From Longimonas halophila (GTDB lineage Bacteria; Bacteroidota; Rhodothermia; Rhodothermales; Salinibacteraceae), in assembly GCF_002554705.1 (NCBI RefSeq), contig NZ_PDEP01000014.1:1-64000 (forward strand): 64,000 nt of DNA. The letters run 5' to 3'. The notes beneath the pieces are model-generated. The model was not told the DNA's origin and did no database searches. It saw nothing but the letters and a program-made list of their open reading frames with translations. Position numbers and translations under genes: made by a program. The stretch's first letter is position 1; every line of letters begins with the position of its first letter. Shown here piece by piece: positions 26,252 through 35,694 of this stretch.

Positions 26252-27595
26252 CTATGCGTTCGGGTCGAACGTAAACGTCTCCATAAACTGGGTATCGAAC
26301 GTGCCCGCCTTGAAGTCTTCGTTCTCCAGCAGTTGCTGATGGAACGGAATCGTGGTTTTTACGCCTTCGATCACAAACTCATCGAGGGCCCGCTTCATGC
26401 GCTTGATGGCGCGCTCGCGCGTGTCGGCATGCACAATGAGCTTGGCGATCATCGAGTCGTAGTGCGGCGGGATACGATAACCGGTGTAGGCGTGCGTATC
26501 GACGCGCACACCCAGTCCGCCCGGCTGGTGGAACGCCGTAATCGTGCCGGGCGAGGGACTGAACTTACGCGCCGGGTCTTCCGCGTTGATTCGGCACTCG
26601 ATGGAATGCCCCCGCAGCGGACTCTCGGTGCGGGTCACCGTCTCGCCCATGGCCACCTGAATCTGGTGTTCGATGATGTCGCAGTCGGTGACTTCTTCGG
26701 TGACGGGGTGCTCGACCTGGATGCGCGTGTTCATCTCCATGAAGTAGAAGTTCTTCTCGGCATCCACCAGAAACTCGATGGTGCCGGCCCCGGCGTAGTT
26801 GAGTGCGGCAGCGCCCTGGGTGGCCGCTTCGCCCATGCGGGCACGCAGTTCGTCGTCTACGATGGGAGACGGGGCTTCTTCGAGCAGCTTCTGGTGGCGG
26901 CGCTGGATGGAGCATTCGCGCTCGCCGTAATGCATCACATTGCCCTTGCCATCGCCCAGCAGTTGAATCTCGATGTGGCGCGGGTTCATGACGCACTTTT
27001 CGAGATACATATCGGGATTACCAAAAGCAGCGTCGGCCTCGGAGCGAGCGCCTTCGTAGCGCTGCTCAAAGTTCTCCGGCTCACGCACCAAACGCATACC
27101 GCGTCCGCCGCCCCCCGCACTGGCTTTCACCATCACCGGATAGCCAATTTCGTCGGCCAGGCGTTTGCCTTCTTCCATGGACGGCAGGATGCCGTCGGAG
27201 CCCGGCACCACAGGCACACCCGCCTCAGCCATGGTCTTCTTCGCCTGGCTTTTCTCGCCCATCAGGCGGATGGTTTCGGCTCGCGGCCCGATGAACGTGA
27301 TGTCGTGGTCGGAGCAGATCTGGCTGAACTCGGCGTTTTCGGAGAGGAAGCCGTAACCGGGGTGAATGGCATCGGCACCGGTGACTTCGGCAGCGGCGAT
27401 GATGCGATCGGGCCGCAGGTAGCTCTCCCCTGACGAGGGCGGGCCGATGCATACAGCTTCATCGGCAAAGCGGACGTGGAGCGAGTCGGCATCGGCGGTA
27501 GAGTATACCGCGACCGTGCGCAGCCCCATTTCGTGGCAGGTGCGAATGATGCGAAGGGCAATTTCGCCGCGGTTGGCGATCAGTACTTTCTTCAA
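26252..27595 (-). CDS. accC: Biotin carboxylase of acetyl-CoA carboxylase
   Basis: 447 residues. The ATP-grasp biotin carboxylase begins with [23 protein letters not shown]. It has the glycine-rich loop [12 protein letters not shown], the catalytic-base region with [32 protein letters not shown], and the RINAEDP motif. It carboxylates biotin on AccB, the first half-reaction of fatty-acid synthesis. It lies directly downstream of accB. Confidence 0.97.
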   Translation of the reverse strand: MKKVLIANRGEIALRIIRTCHEMGLRTVAVYSTADADSLHVRFADEAVCIGPPSSGESYLRPDRIIAAAEVTGADAIHPGYGFLSENAEFSQICSDHDITFIGPRAETIRLMGEKSQAKKTMAEAGVPVVPGSDGILPSMEEGKRLADEIGYPVMVKASAGGGGRGMRLVREPENFEQRYEGARSEADAAFGNPDMYLEKCVMNPRHIEIQLLGDGKGNVMHYGERECSIQRRHQKLLEEAPSPIVDDELRARMGEAATQGAAALNYAGAGTIEFLVDAEKNFYFMEMNTRIQVEHPVTEEVTDCDIIEHQIQVAMGETVTRTESPLRGHSIECRINAEDPARKFSPSPGTITAFHQPGGLGVRVDTHAYTGYRIPPHYDSMIAKLIVHADTRERAIKRMKRALDEFVIEGVKTTIPFHQQLLENEDFKAGTFDTQFMETFTFDPNA

Positions 27596-27717
27596 AACAG
27601 GCAGGCAGCATCAGATGAGCAGGCAGGCGATCGGCAGGACACGCCCAGCGCATCCCCAAAACAAGGATAGCAACCGAGCGCAGACGCGTGGCGTGGCAGC
27701 CGTATGGCGAGATGCGT

Positions 27718-28290
27718 TTAACTTTGATCCACAATAAAGAGCGGCTGGTCAAACTCGACCGGTTCGGCATCTTCCACCAGAATTTCTTTGATAACGCCCG
27801 GTGTTTCGCACTCAATTTCGTTCATCAGTTTCATGGCCTCAATGATGCAGAGCACATCGCCTTCACCCACGCGGTCGCCTTCAGCAATGAACGGATCGGA
27901 GTCGGGCGAGGGGGCGCGGTAGAACGTGCCCACGATGGGCGCCTTCACGAGAATCTCGTTGGCCCCGAGTTCGCCATCGTCGTCCTCTGCATCAGTGTCG
28001 GGCGCGGGGGCACTGTCCGAGGTGGAAGGGCTTGCAGCGGGCGCGCTGGTTTCCGGCGCAGGGGCGGGCTGTTGCGGTTGTGGAGCCTGCGGCTGCTGGG
28101 GTTGCGGCGCGTATTGCGGCTGCTGAGGCATGCCATAGCCATGCATGGGCGGGCTATACGACGGCTGCATCATCACCGTAGGGCCGTTCTGGCGAATGGT
28201 GATTTTGAAGTCGTCTTCTTCCACTTCCACTTCCGCCACACCGCTCTCGGCGACCATCTGCAGAAGCTCTTGAATCTTGGACAGTTTCAT
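27718..28290 (-). CDS. accB: Biotin carboxyl carrier protein of acetyl-CoA carboxylase
   Basis: 190 residues from [16 protein letters not shown]. The N-terminal helix is followed by a long flexible Pro/Gln/Ala linker (about 36-105) and a C-terminal biotinyl domain. The biotin lysine is Lys154 in [12 protein letters not shown]. An upstream in-frame ATG at 28350 adds 20 unrelated residues. The order efp-accB-accC is common in bacteria and supports co-transcription. Confidence 0.95.
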   Translation of the reverse strand: MKLSKIQELLQMVAESGVAEVEVEEDDFKITIRQNGPTVMMQPSYSPPMHGYGMPQQPQYAPQPQQPQAPQPQQPAPAPETSAPAASPSTSDSAPAPDTDAEDDDGELGANEILVKAPIVGTFYRAPSPDSDPFIAEGDRVGEGDVLCIIEAMKLMNEIECETPGVIKEILVEDAEPVEFDQPLFIVDQS

Positions 28291-28360
28291 ACGTTCGGGG
28301 GCTGGGTGAGACAAACGATGCGAACAGAGCGTGGGGCCCTGCTGGGACACGTTGCTGGGG

Positions 28361-28930
28361 TTAGGCCGATTCGACCCGGGTTTCGTACTCGCCGGTCTGG
28401 GTATTCACGCGTACGGTATCGCCCTCGTTAATGAAGAGCGGCACATCGACAGTGGCACCACTTTCGAGCGTGGCCGGCTTCGAGCCGCCTTGCGCGGTGT
28501 TGCCTTTTACACCCGGCGTCGTTTCGACGACCTCCAAATCCATTTTCTGCGGGATGTCGGTGCGCAGCGGCTCTTCGGTATCCGTTCGGAATAGGATGTC
28601 GACCTCGGCTCCTTCCTTCAGGTACTCGCGCCCGTCAATCCGCTCGGGCGGAATCGAAAATTGCTCGTACGTCGTGGTGTTCATGAAGTGCAGGCCCAGG
28701 TCGTCCTCGTACAAGAACTGGTGGGACCGCTTCTCTACGCGCACTTCCTCTACCTTCTCGCCCGCGCGGAACGTGTTGTCGAGTTCGCGCCCGTCGCGCA
28801 CGTTCTTGAGCGTGGTGCGCACAAACGCACCGCCTTTACCGGGCTTTACGTGCAGAAAGTCGACGATCTGCCACAGGTCATCCTTCCAGATGAACGTAAG
28901 GCCGTTTCGGAAATCACTGGTACTGGTCAT
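28361..28930 (-). CDS. efp: Translation elongation factor P
   Basis: 189 residues with three beta-barrel domains. The modification-site loop is [12 protein letters not shown], with Lys32 at the tip. The central domain has [19 protein letters not shown]-like sequence and the C-terminal signature [25 protein letters not shown] is clear. EF-P relieves stalling at polyproline stretches, and the Pro-rich linker of AccB next door is a plausible client. The Lys at the tip suggests lysyl-type or no modification rather than the Arg-type. Confidence 0.96.
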   Translation of the reverse strand: MTSTSDFRNGLTFIWKDDLWQIVDFLHVKPGKGGAFVRTTLKNVRDGRELDNTFRAGEKVEEVRVEKRSHQFLYEDDLGLHFMNTTTYEQFSIPPERIDGREYLKEGAEVDILFRTDTEEPLRTDIPQKMDLEVVETTPGVKGNTAQGGSKPATLESGATVDVPLFINEGDTVRVNTQTGEYETRVESA

Positions 28931-29163
28931 CGAAAGGTTTCACGTTGCCGTTCTTGAATAGCGAGCCGAACGCGTCCAGATGTTCGGTAGGCCCTGTATC
29001 TACAAAGCCCGTCTCCGGTTCGTTCGTAGCGCGTGCCGTAACGCGTGGCCGCAATATAGCGCAGCGGGCCCCTTTGTGTCAACGTGCTGCGTATGAGCAT
29101 CAGACGTATATGGGTGACGCGTGGTTAATTTGTTGCAGAAATGGGAGGCTCAGGGGTGTTCTG

Positions 29164-29928
29164 TTACCGGAAAGGCCGCTCAATAGAGAGCGCCTGGGGT
29201 AGATCGCGCACACCCACCGGGCCTTGATAGTACAGCAAGGGCTCGCCGTACGTAGCGCCAATGCGATACCCGTAGGTGCGCGCTCGGGCTTCCACCCACT
29301 TGAAGAAGGTCGGATTCGAAATGTACGTCTCGGGCTCATCAGGGTCGGGCTCGTAGTCGGGATTGTAGAACTGCGACTCGAACGCCTGCAGCGCCTCAAT
29401 GCGCTGTGCCCACACGTCCGACACGTCGAGTACGAACGTCGGCTCGAAGGGCACTGCCTGCATGTAGTGCAGAATGTGATGCGGACGCCACGGCTCTTGC
29501 ACCTCGCCGTTGGCATTAGTCGTCTCAATTTTGCGTAGTCCGCTGTAGTAGAGCGCATCTTTTGCAAGCTCAGATGCCGCACAGTGGTCAGGGTGACGGC
29601 ACTCAGGCGCGTTGATGAGCACAATGTCGGGGCGGTACCGGCGAATCCGCTCGATAAGACGGCGGCGCGTAGCAGGCGTGTTCTCGATGTTGCCATCGGG
29701 CAGTTTCAGATTGTCGCGGTCGGCAAGTCCCATAATGTGAGACGCCGCCTTGGCCTCCTCCTGCCGCTGCTCCGGCGTACCCCGCGACCCCAACTCACCA
29801 CGAGTAAAATCTACCACAGCAGTGGTATAACCTTGCTGCGCCAGGGTACAAATGGTGCCCCCAGCACAAAGCTCCACGTCGTCGGGATGGGCAGCAAGTG
29901 CTAAGACATCAACGGTTTTATCTTTCAT
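29164..29928 (-). CDS. bshB1: Bacillithiol biosynthesis deacetylase BshB1
   Basis: 254 residues of the LmbE-like zinc deacetylase family. The zinc-binding site AAHPDDVELCAGGT lies near residue 14 and the second histidine site RHPDHCAASELAKDAL near 113. DIVLINAPECRHPDH and the KIET segment fit BshB1 closely. It deacetylates GlcNAc-malate to GlcN-malate in bacillithiol synthesis. This thiol is known from Firmicutes, Deinococcus and Bacteroidota-related bacteria, so the gene also supports the taxonomic inference. Confidence 0.88.
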   Translation of the reverse strand: MKDKTVDVLALAAHPDDVELCAGGTICTLAQQGYTTAVVDFTRGELGSRGTPEQRQEEAKAASHIMGLADRDNLKLPDGNIENTPATRRRLIERIRRYRPDIVLINAPECRHPDHCAASELAKDALYYSGLRKIETTNANGEVQEPWRPHHILHYMQAVPFEPTFVLDVSDVWAQRIEALQAFESQFYNPDYEPDPDEPETYISNPTFFKWVEARARTYGYRIGATYGEPLLYYQGPVGVRDLPQALSIERPFR

Positions 29929-30106
29929 GGGGGACGGCGTGGGTATGTGGCATGGTTTTAGGTTGTGTAATGGGGTGCGTAGCGCAGTGCTTCAGTGAGC
30001 ACTGGTTGTGTACATCCGTATGTTCGTTTGCTGTACGAACGCTTCGCCACTGCGCGTACGTTTTGTACAAGTCACTTACTCAATTGCCTTAGCTTATTTT
30101 TGCACT

Positions 30107-30361
30107 ATGAATACCAGCCCAAACGATTCCTCTTCTCCTGACGGCAACCGTGAGTTTGGAATGCCCTTCCGCCCGTCAGACACTTCGGAGACGCCCATGT
30201 CGGAGAGCACCTGGGCGGTTGGCATGCGCTTGTACTGCCAGGCCTGGGATGCGTACCGCGAAGCAGGCATGCCCTTCGGCTCCTCCGACGAGGCTATGAT
30301 CATCTGGTACACCTTCCGCACCGACGAAGACTTCGACCTGCGTACCGTTTGCCCAAATTAG
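30107..30361 (+). CDS. Small hypothetical protein with an internal repeat
   Basis: 84 residues from MNTSPNDSSSPDG. There is a visible internal duplication: EFGMPFRPSD near residue 16 and EAGMPFGSSD near residue 52, each followed by an acidic/polar stretch. The C-terminal half has a short aromatic cluster (AMIIWYTFRTDEDFD). There is no signal peptide. I do not recognise the family. Confidence 0.45.
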   Translation: MNTSPNDSSSPDGNREFGMPFRPSDTSETPMSESTWAVGMRLYCQAWDAYREAGMPFGSSDEAMIIWYTFRTDEDFDLRTVCPN

Positions 30362-30552
30362 CCCGCATTGGGAATCTCGGCGCGAGCTGTGCGCCATCGG
30401 GTAGCGGACCCCGCATCATTGGTCTCGATCGCTGCCGCCTCCGATAGTTACCAAGGGATACGAACCGCAATGATCGTTGCAGGGCCTCTGCCGCATCCTG
30501 GCATTGGCCCTGCTGTTGTTGACGGGAGCTACGACTCGGGCCGTGCGGGAGC

Positions 30553-33162
30553 TCAGTTCACCACAAAGTTGATGATACGCCCCGGCACGTAGATTTCGCG
30601 ACGTACATTACCCTCGTCCAGGTAGCGCGCTACGTTGTCATCGGTGCGGGCGGTGCTGAGGGCCTCTTCCTCGGGCGCGTCGGGCGCCACCTCGATGGTG
30701 CCGCGCACGGTGCCGTTCACCTGCACCGCCACTTCGACCACCTCGCGCTTCAGATGATCTTCGTTGAACGCAGGCCAGTCGGCGCGGGCAATGCTTTCGT
30801 CGTGGCCCAGGCGCGCCCACAGCTCTTCGGCAATGTGCGGCGCAAACGGGCTAAGCAACTTCACGAACGGCTCGGCAATGGATTGCGGCACGGCCTCCCA
30901 CTTGTTCGCAGCGTTCACAAACTCCATCATCTTGGCAATGGCCGTGTTGAAGCTGAGCGCCTCAACGTCATCAGTCACCTTCTGGATCGTCTCGTGCAGC
31001 ACGCGGAGCTGCTCGCGGCTTGGGTCCTTGTCTACAACCTGCGCCTCCCCCTGTGTGTCAATGATGAGGCGCCACACGCGGCCCAGAAAGCGGTACACGC
31101 CATCCACATCGGAGGTGCTCCACGGCTTCACCTGCTCCAGCGGCCCCATAAACATCTCGTAGAGGCGCAGCGCGTCGGCGCCGTACTCGTCGATCACGTC
31201 GTCGGGGTTTACGACGTTGCCACGGCTTTTGCTCATCTTGTGCGAGCGGGCATCCACGCGGACCTCCGGGTGCGCCATTAGCACAAAATGGTCATCGTCT
31301 TTCTGAATGTCTTCCTGCTCCACAGGTTGGGGGGTCACGTCAGCCCCGGTGCGGGTATCGGTGCCCTCGTCTACGTGCTCGGCAGAGACATATGCGCCGT
31401 CGGCGTCTACATACGCGGTATATTCGGTTTCGCCCAAGATGAGCCCCTGGTGCACCAGCGTCTGAAACGGCTCCTGTGTTGACACCACTCCGGCATCGTA
31501 CAGCACCTTGTGCCAGAAGCGGGCATAAAGCAGGTGCAGCACCGCGTGCTCGGCCCCGCCCACGTACAGATCAACCGGCATCCAGTAGGCTTCCTTCTCG
31601 GGGTCAACCAGCTGCTCGTCGTTGTGCGGATCGATGAACCGCAGGAAGTACCAGCACGAGCCGGCCCACTGCGGCATGGTGTTGGTTTCGCGCCGGGCGG
31701 GTTGGCCGGTGGCCGGATCCGTCGTTTCAACCCAGTCGTTGAGGGCGCCGAGCGGACTTAAAGCGGCGTCTTGCTCCAGAATCTCGTTGTAGGAGTCGAT
31801 GGCGGGCAGCTCCACCGGCAGATCGTTCGCAGGCACCGGCTTGGCCTCGCCATCCACATGGATGATGGGGAACGGCTCGCCCCAGTAGCGCTGCCGGCTA
31901 AAGAGCCAGTCGCGCAGCTTGTAGTTGATGGTCGCTGCGCCGTGGCCGTGCTCCTCCAGCCAATCGGTGATGCGGTCCTTCGCCGCTTCCACGTCGAGTC
32001 CGTTCAAGAAGCCGCTGTTGATGGCCGGTCCATCGCCGGTGTACGCATCGCCGTCGAAGTCCTCGGGCGGCTGCACCGTACGAATGATGGGCAGATCGTA
32101 CTTCTCGGCAAAGGCCCAGTCGCGGTCGTCCTGTCCGGGCACCGCCATAATCGCGCCGGTGCCATACGAGGCCAGCACGTAGTCGGCCACCCAGATTGGA
32201 ATCTCCTTTCCATTCACCGGATTGATCGCGTATCCCCCGGTAGGCACACCTGTCTTTTCTTTCTGAAGCTCGGTGCGCTCCAGTTCGCTTTTTTTCTGAG
32301 CCTGCTGGCGGTACTCGGCCACGGCGTCGGCGTGCTCCTCGGTCGTAATCTCATCCACCAGTGGGTGCTCGGGCGCCAGCACCATGTAGGTAGCCCCAAA
32401 GAGCGTATCGGGACGCGTAGTAAAGACCTCCAGCTCGTCGTTGTGATTGGCAAGGGGGAAGCGGACGGTAGCACCTTCGGAGCGGCCAATCCAGTTGCGC
32501 TGCATCTGCTTGGTGCTGTCGGGCCAGTCGAGGTCGTCAAGCCCCTCCAGCAGCCGCTCGGCGTAGTCCGTAATCTTGAGAATCCACTGACGCATGGGCA
32601 CGCGCTCACAGGGGTATCCGCCCCGCTCGCTTTTGCCGTCGATGACCTCCTCGTTGGCAAGCACCGTACCCAGCTCTTCGCACCACCACACGGGCACCTC
32701 GGCCTGATAGGCAAGGCCGCGCTCATGCAGTTTCAGGAAGATCCACTGCGTCCACTTGTAGTAATCGGGGTCGGTCGTGTTAATTTCGCGCTCCCAGTCG
32801 TACGAGAAGCCGAGGCGCTTCAACTGACTCCGAAAGTTGGCGATGTTGCGCTCCGTCGTATCGCGCGGGTGCGTGCCGGTTTTGACGGCATACTGCTCCG
32901 CCGGCAGCCCAAACGCATCCCACCCCATCGGGTGCAGCACGTTTACGCCCTGCATGCGCTTGTAGCGTGCCACAATATCGGTCGCCGTATAGCCTTCAGG
33001 ATGCCCCACATGGAGCCCAGCCCCGCTGGGGTACGGAAACATGTCGAGCACATAGCATTTTTCGGCGTCAGGATCGACGTCTTCGGGCGTGCGGAAGGTC
33101 TGATGCTCCGCCCAGTAGCGCTGCCACTTGGGCTCGATTTCGTCGAAGGGATATGCAGGCAT
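30553..33162 (-). CDS. leuS: Leucyl-tRNA synthetase
   Basis: 869 residues from [17 protein letters not shown]. Class I motifs: HVGH at 51-54 (HIGH-equivalent) and [14 protein letters not shown]. The CP1 editing domain contains [22 protein letters not shown]. The C-terminal anticodon and tRNA-binding domains end in GRIINFVVN. The open frame continues upstream into the deoB gene to 33657, but that portion is antisense noise; the Met at 33162 gives the standard LeuRS start. deoB lies 110 bp upstream on the same strand. Confidence 0.97.
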   Translation of the reverse strand: MPAYPFDEIEPKWQRYWAEHQTFRTPEDVDPDAEKCYVLDMFPYPSGAGLHVGHPEGYTATDIVARYKRMQGVNVLHPMGWDAFGLPAEQYAVKTGTHPRDTTERNIANFRSQLKRLGFSYDWEREINTTDPDYYKWTQWIFLKLHERGLAYQAEVPVWWCEELGTVLANEEVIDGKSERGGYPCERVPMRQWILKITDYAERLLEGLDDLDWPDSTKQMQRNWIGRSEGATVRFPLANHNDELEVFTTRPDTLFGATYMVLAPEHPLVDEITTEEHADAVAEYRQQAQKKSELERTELQKEKTGVPTGGYAINPVNGKEIPIWVADYVLASYGTGAIMAVPGQDDRDWAFAEKYDLPIIRTVQPPEDFDGDAYTGDGPAINSGFLNGLDVEAAKDRITDWLEEHGHGAATINYKLRDWLFSRQRYWGEPFPIIHVDGEAKPVPANDLPVELPAIDSYNEILEQDAALSPLGALNDWVETTDPATGQPARRETNTMPQWAGSCWYFLRFIDPHNDEQLVDPEKEAYWMPVDLYVGGAEHAVLHLLYARFWHKVLYDAGVVSTQEPFQTLVHQGLILGETEYTAYVDADGAYVSAEHVDEGTDTRTGADVTPQPVEQEDIQKDDDHFVLMAHPEVRVDARSHKMSKSRGNVVNPDDVIDEYGADALRLYEMFMGPLEQVKPWSTSDVDGVYRFLGRVWRLIIDTQGEAQVVDKDPSREQLRVLHETIQKVTDDVEALSFNTAIAKMMEFVNAANKWEAVPQSIAEPFVKLLSPFAPHIAEELWARLGHDESIARADWPAFNEDHLKREVVEVAVQVNGTVRGTIEVAPDAPEEEALSTARTDDNVARYLDEGNVRREIYVPGRIINFVVN

Positions 33163-33271
33163 AGAACGCGAAAACAGGTGGATTCGTCGGCAAAAACAAC
33201 ACGACAGCCCAACGACTGCCGTGTCCGGAAGGTTCGTCCATGGTGCAGGCCCGTTTAGGCAGATGTGGGGG

Positions 33272-34438
33272 CTAAAACACCGTGCCGTGGGTCTGGAACG
33301 GCACGTCAAAGTAGTTCGCCACGGTGGCGGCGTGGTCGGCAAAGGTGGAGCGGAGCCCGAGTGCGCGGCCGTGGGCCTCGGGACGCACCACCAGCAGCGG
33401 CACAAACTCGCGGCTGTGATCGGTGCTCGGCGTGGTAGGGTCATTGCCATGGTCGGCGGTAATGACGAGCACGCCGTCGTTGGGAAGGGCGTTGAGCAGA
33501 TCGGGGAGTGCCGCGTCGAACGCCTCAAGCGCCTGCGCAAAGCCTTTGGGGTCGTTGCGATGCCCGTAGTCCTGGTCAAAGTCGACCAGATTGGTCCAGA
33601 TGAACGTGGGCGGCGCATTCTCCTGACACGCCTGTAGAGCTGCTTTAGTAGCTGCAATACCTTCCGCGTTGGAGGAGGTCTTCGTCATCGTGTCGAAGCC
33701 CGTCCGCGCAAACAAGTCGGCGACTTTGCCAATCGACACGGTGCGTACATCGTGCTCCTGCAGCACGTCTTGCAGCGGCGGCGTATCGGGGCGAGACGCG
33801 AAGTCTTTGCGTTCCTCCGAAATGCGCGTGTAGTTGCCCGGTGTGCCCACGAACGGGCGCGCAATGACGCGGCCCACACCATGCGTGCCGGTGCAGACCT
33901 TTGTACGGGCCACCTTGCAGAGGCGGTAGAGCTCCTCCAGTGGAATCACATCTTTATGTGCGGCAATCTGGAAGACGCTGTCGGCAGAGGTGTACACGAT
34001 GGGCGCACCCGTCTTCTCATGCTCAGGCCCCAACTCCTCGATGATGACCGTGCCCGACTCCGGACGGTTGCCGAGCACGCCGCCCACGCCGCCATGCCGC
34101 TTGAACGCGTCGATGACCTCGGGCGGAAAGCCGTCGGGATACGTCGGAAAGGGCTGCTCCAGGTGCAGGCCTGCAATTTCCCAGTGACCGGTAGTGCTGT
34201 CCTTGCCTGCGGAGATCTCCTGCATCCGACCGTAGTCGGCAGCGGGCTGCGCCACGCGGGGCACGCCGGCAAGGTCGGCCACATGGCCCAGTCCGAGCGC
34301 CGTTAGATGAGGCAGGTCGGGCTGTTCGGCGGCGCAGACGTGGCCCAGGGTGTGGCTGCCCCGGTCGCCGTAGTCATCAGCATCGGGCTGAGCGCCTATG
34401 CCCACACCGTCGAGTACAATCGTTGCAAAACAGGCCAT
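33272..34438 (-). CDS. deoB: Phosphopentomutase
   Basis: 388 residues of the alkaline-phosphatase superfamily. Metal-binding and catalytic elements are clear: the N-terminal [18 protein letters not shown], the phospho-threonine site KDSTTGHWE, the [15 protein letters not shown] segment and the C-terminal [20 protein letters not shown]. It interconverts ribose-5-phosphate and ribose-1-phosphate in nucleoside salvage, in the cytosol with Mn2+. Other deo genes are not adjacent. Confidence 0.95.
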   Translation of the reverse strand: MACFATIVLDGVGIGAQPDADDYGDRGSHTLGHVCAAEQPDLPHLTALGLGHVADLAGVPRVAQPAADYGRMQEISAGKDSTTGHWEIAGLHLEQPFPTYPDGFPPEVIDAFKRHGGVGGVLGNRPESGTVIIEELGPEHEKTGAPIVYTSADSVFQIAAHKDVIPLEELYRLCKVARTKVCTGTHGVGRVIARPFVGTPGNYTRISEERKDFASRPDTPPLQDVLQEHDVRTVSIGKVADLFARTGFDTMTKTSSNAEGIAATKAALQACQENAPPTFIWTNLVDFDQDYGHRNDPKGFAQALEAFDAALPDLLNALPNDGVLVITADHGNDPTTPSTDHSREFVPLLVVRPEAHGRALGLRSTFADHAATVANYFDVPFQTHGTVF

Positions 34439-34604
34439 ACAGATTACGGTCAGATCATTTAGTGGAGAGCGAAACCACCCGCATGCTCAGGCGGCATCGT
34501 TCGGATGCGCAGCCCCGCGCATTGTTCGGACGATCTGGTTTTGTGATGCCACATCGTGCACCTTCTGTGAATACGACCTGTTGCATCCCCGAAAATAACG
34601 CGCC

Positions 34605-34644
34605 GCGTTATAAACTGGAACCTGTGACGCGATGCGTTATAAAC
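34605..34644 (+). promoter_or_regulatory. Twin GCGTTATAAAC boxes upstream of the phasin-like gene
   Basis: The 11-mer GCGTTATAAAC occurs at 34605-34615 and again at 34634-34644, 29 bp apart, each preceded by a CG-rich tract. The second is about 70 bp from the start codon. They could be a duplicated promoter element or operator. Confidence 0.35.
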
Positions 34645-34699
34645 AGCAATGAGCATTCTGGTTTTGCTCTATTGCATCTATGCACACAACAACCTCTTC

Positions 34700-34707
34700 G
34701 AGGTGAT
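34700..34707 (+). promoter_or_regulatory. Unusually strong Shine-Dalgarno sequence
   Basis: GAGGTGAT, complementary to the 3' end of 16S rRNA (anti-SD 5'-ATCACCTC), lies 5 nt before the ATG at 34713. Most other genes in this window have no such sequence, so this decides the start and suggests high expression. Confidence 0.65.
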
Positions 34708-34712
34708 TGATT

Positions 34713-35402
34713 ATGGCTACCGACGAAAAAGAACGCTCTGCATCCGCTAAAAAACCCATTGACTTTAGCAAGCTACCCGACGAGCTTGTGGAACGCGGCC
34801 GCGACGTGTGGTTGGCCGGACTGGGCGCGCTCTCGCGCGTTGAAGAAGAAGGCGATCGTGTCTTTCAGGATCTGGTGAAGCGCGGCAAGTCGTACGAAAA
34901 GAAGCGCCGCAAGCAGTTCGACGAAACCACGAGCGAAATCAACAGCGAGATTAACAAGCAGCAGGAGTCGATCTCAGACGAGTTCAACCGTCGTTTCGAC
35001 GACGTGTCGCGCCGCGTATCCGACGCTGCCCAGACCGTTGAGAAAACGGTGACGTCGACGCTGAACGACACGCTGGGCCGCCTGGGTGTGCCCACCCGTG
35101 AGGAGGTACAGGGGCTCTCCAGCAAGGTGGGACAGCTTTCCGAAAAGCTCGACGCGCTCTCGGCCATGCTCGACCAGCAGGCCGCTGGGACTACGCCGGT
35201 CTTCCACGTGACCTATCACGACGACGAGTGGGCGCTCTTGCAGGAAGGGGCCGAGGCTCCGCTGCAGTCGTTCGATACGAAGAAGGAAGCGGTTGACGCT
35301 GCCCGCGATGCCGCCAAGGCACATGCCCCCAGCCGCCTGGTCATCCAGAAGCAAGACGGCGCGATCCAAGAAACGATCAGCTACGACGAAGACGACGCAT
35401 AA
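34713..35402 (+). CDS. Phasin-like protein fused to a DUF2188 domain
   Basis: 229 residues. The N-terminal 150 residues look like a PhaI/PhaF-type polyhydroxyalkanoate granule protein: ERGRDVWLAGLGALSRVEEEGDRVF, then a long amphipathic coiled coil (SEINSEINKQQESISDEFN, RRVSDAAQTVEKT) and RLGVPTREEVQGLSSKVGQLSEKLDAL. The last 65 residues (YHDDEWALLQEGAEAPLQSFDTKKEAVDAARDAAK... DGAIQETISYDED) match the small DUF2188 domain. No PHA synthase gene is seen. It could coat granules or act as a stress-related structural protein. Confidence 0.75.
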   Translation: MATDEKERSASAKKPIDFSKLPDELVERGRDVWLAGLGALSRVEEEGDRVFQDLVKRGKSYEKKRRKQFDETTSEINSEINKQQESISDEFNRRFDDVSRRVSDAAQTVEKTVTSTLNDTLGRLGVPTREEVQGLSSKVGQLSEKLDALSAMLDQQAAGTTPVFHVTYHDDEWALLQEGAEAPLQSFDTKKEAVDAARDAAKAHAPSRLVIQKQDGAIQETISYDEDDA

Positions 35403-35452
35403 ATGCAGCTCCATGCGTCCACGAGCGCCGGAGTTGTCTTTCCATTAGGCTC

Positions 35453-35492
35453 ACCGCCTGTCCTGCACATAGCCGGGGCAGGCGGTTTTCTT
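35453..35492 (+). terminator. Terminator after the phasin-like gene
   Basis: A stem of about 11 bp with one mismatch (ACCGCCTGTCC at 35453-35463 against GGGCAGGCGGT at about 35476-35486) is followed by a T-rich tail TTTTCTTT. Confidence 0.75.
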
Positions 35493-35621
35493 TGAGGTAG
35501 CGGTAGTGCTAAATGATGAAGGAAATGAGCCGGTAGCTGTAGACTGGAAACGCCGCCCGGCCTGAACGTCTCCGGCGGCGCGATATGCGTATCTCTCGGG
35601 ATACGCACGGCGGCGGTCGTC

Positions 35622-35665
35622 TTCAAACGTAAAGCGCCGCGGCTCCCAGCAGGCAGCCACGGCGC
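35622..35665 (-). terminator. Terminator-like hairpin after the S41 protease gene
   Basis: On the minus strand, GCGCCGTGGCT (complement of 35655-35665) pairs with AGCCGCGGCGC (complement of 35634-35644) with one mismatch, followed by TTTACGTTT. It lies about 30 bp downstream of the protease stop. A second palindrome (TGCGTATC/GATACGCA, 35585-35606) lies beyond it. Confidence 0.6.
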
Positions 35666-35694
35666 AGCGTATGTTCTTAGACCGATACAGGAAG

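Noticed and set aside
26207-27433. 408-codon open frame opposite accC
   Set aside because: Antisense shadow of biotin carboxylase with low-complexity composition.
31771-33258. 495-codon open frame opposite leuS
   Set aside because: Antisense shadow of leucyl-tRNA synthetase.
33163-33657. Upstream extension of the leuS frame into deoB
   Set aside because: The extension is open but antisense-frame noise over deoB; LeuRS begins at the Met at 33162.
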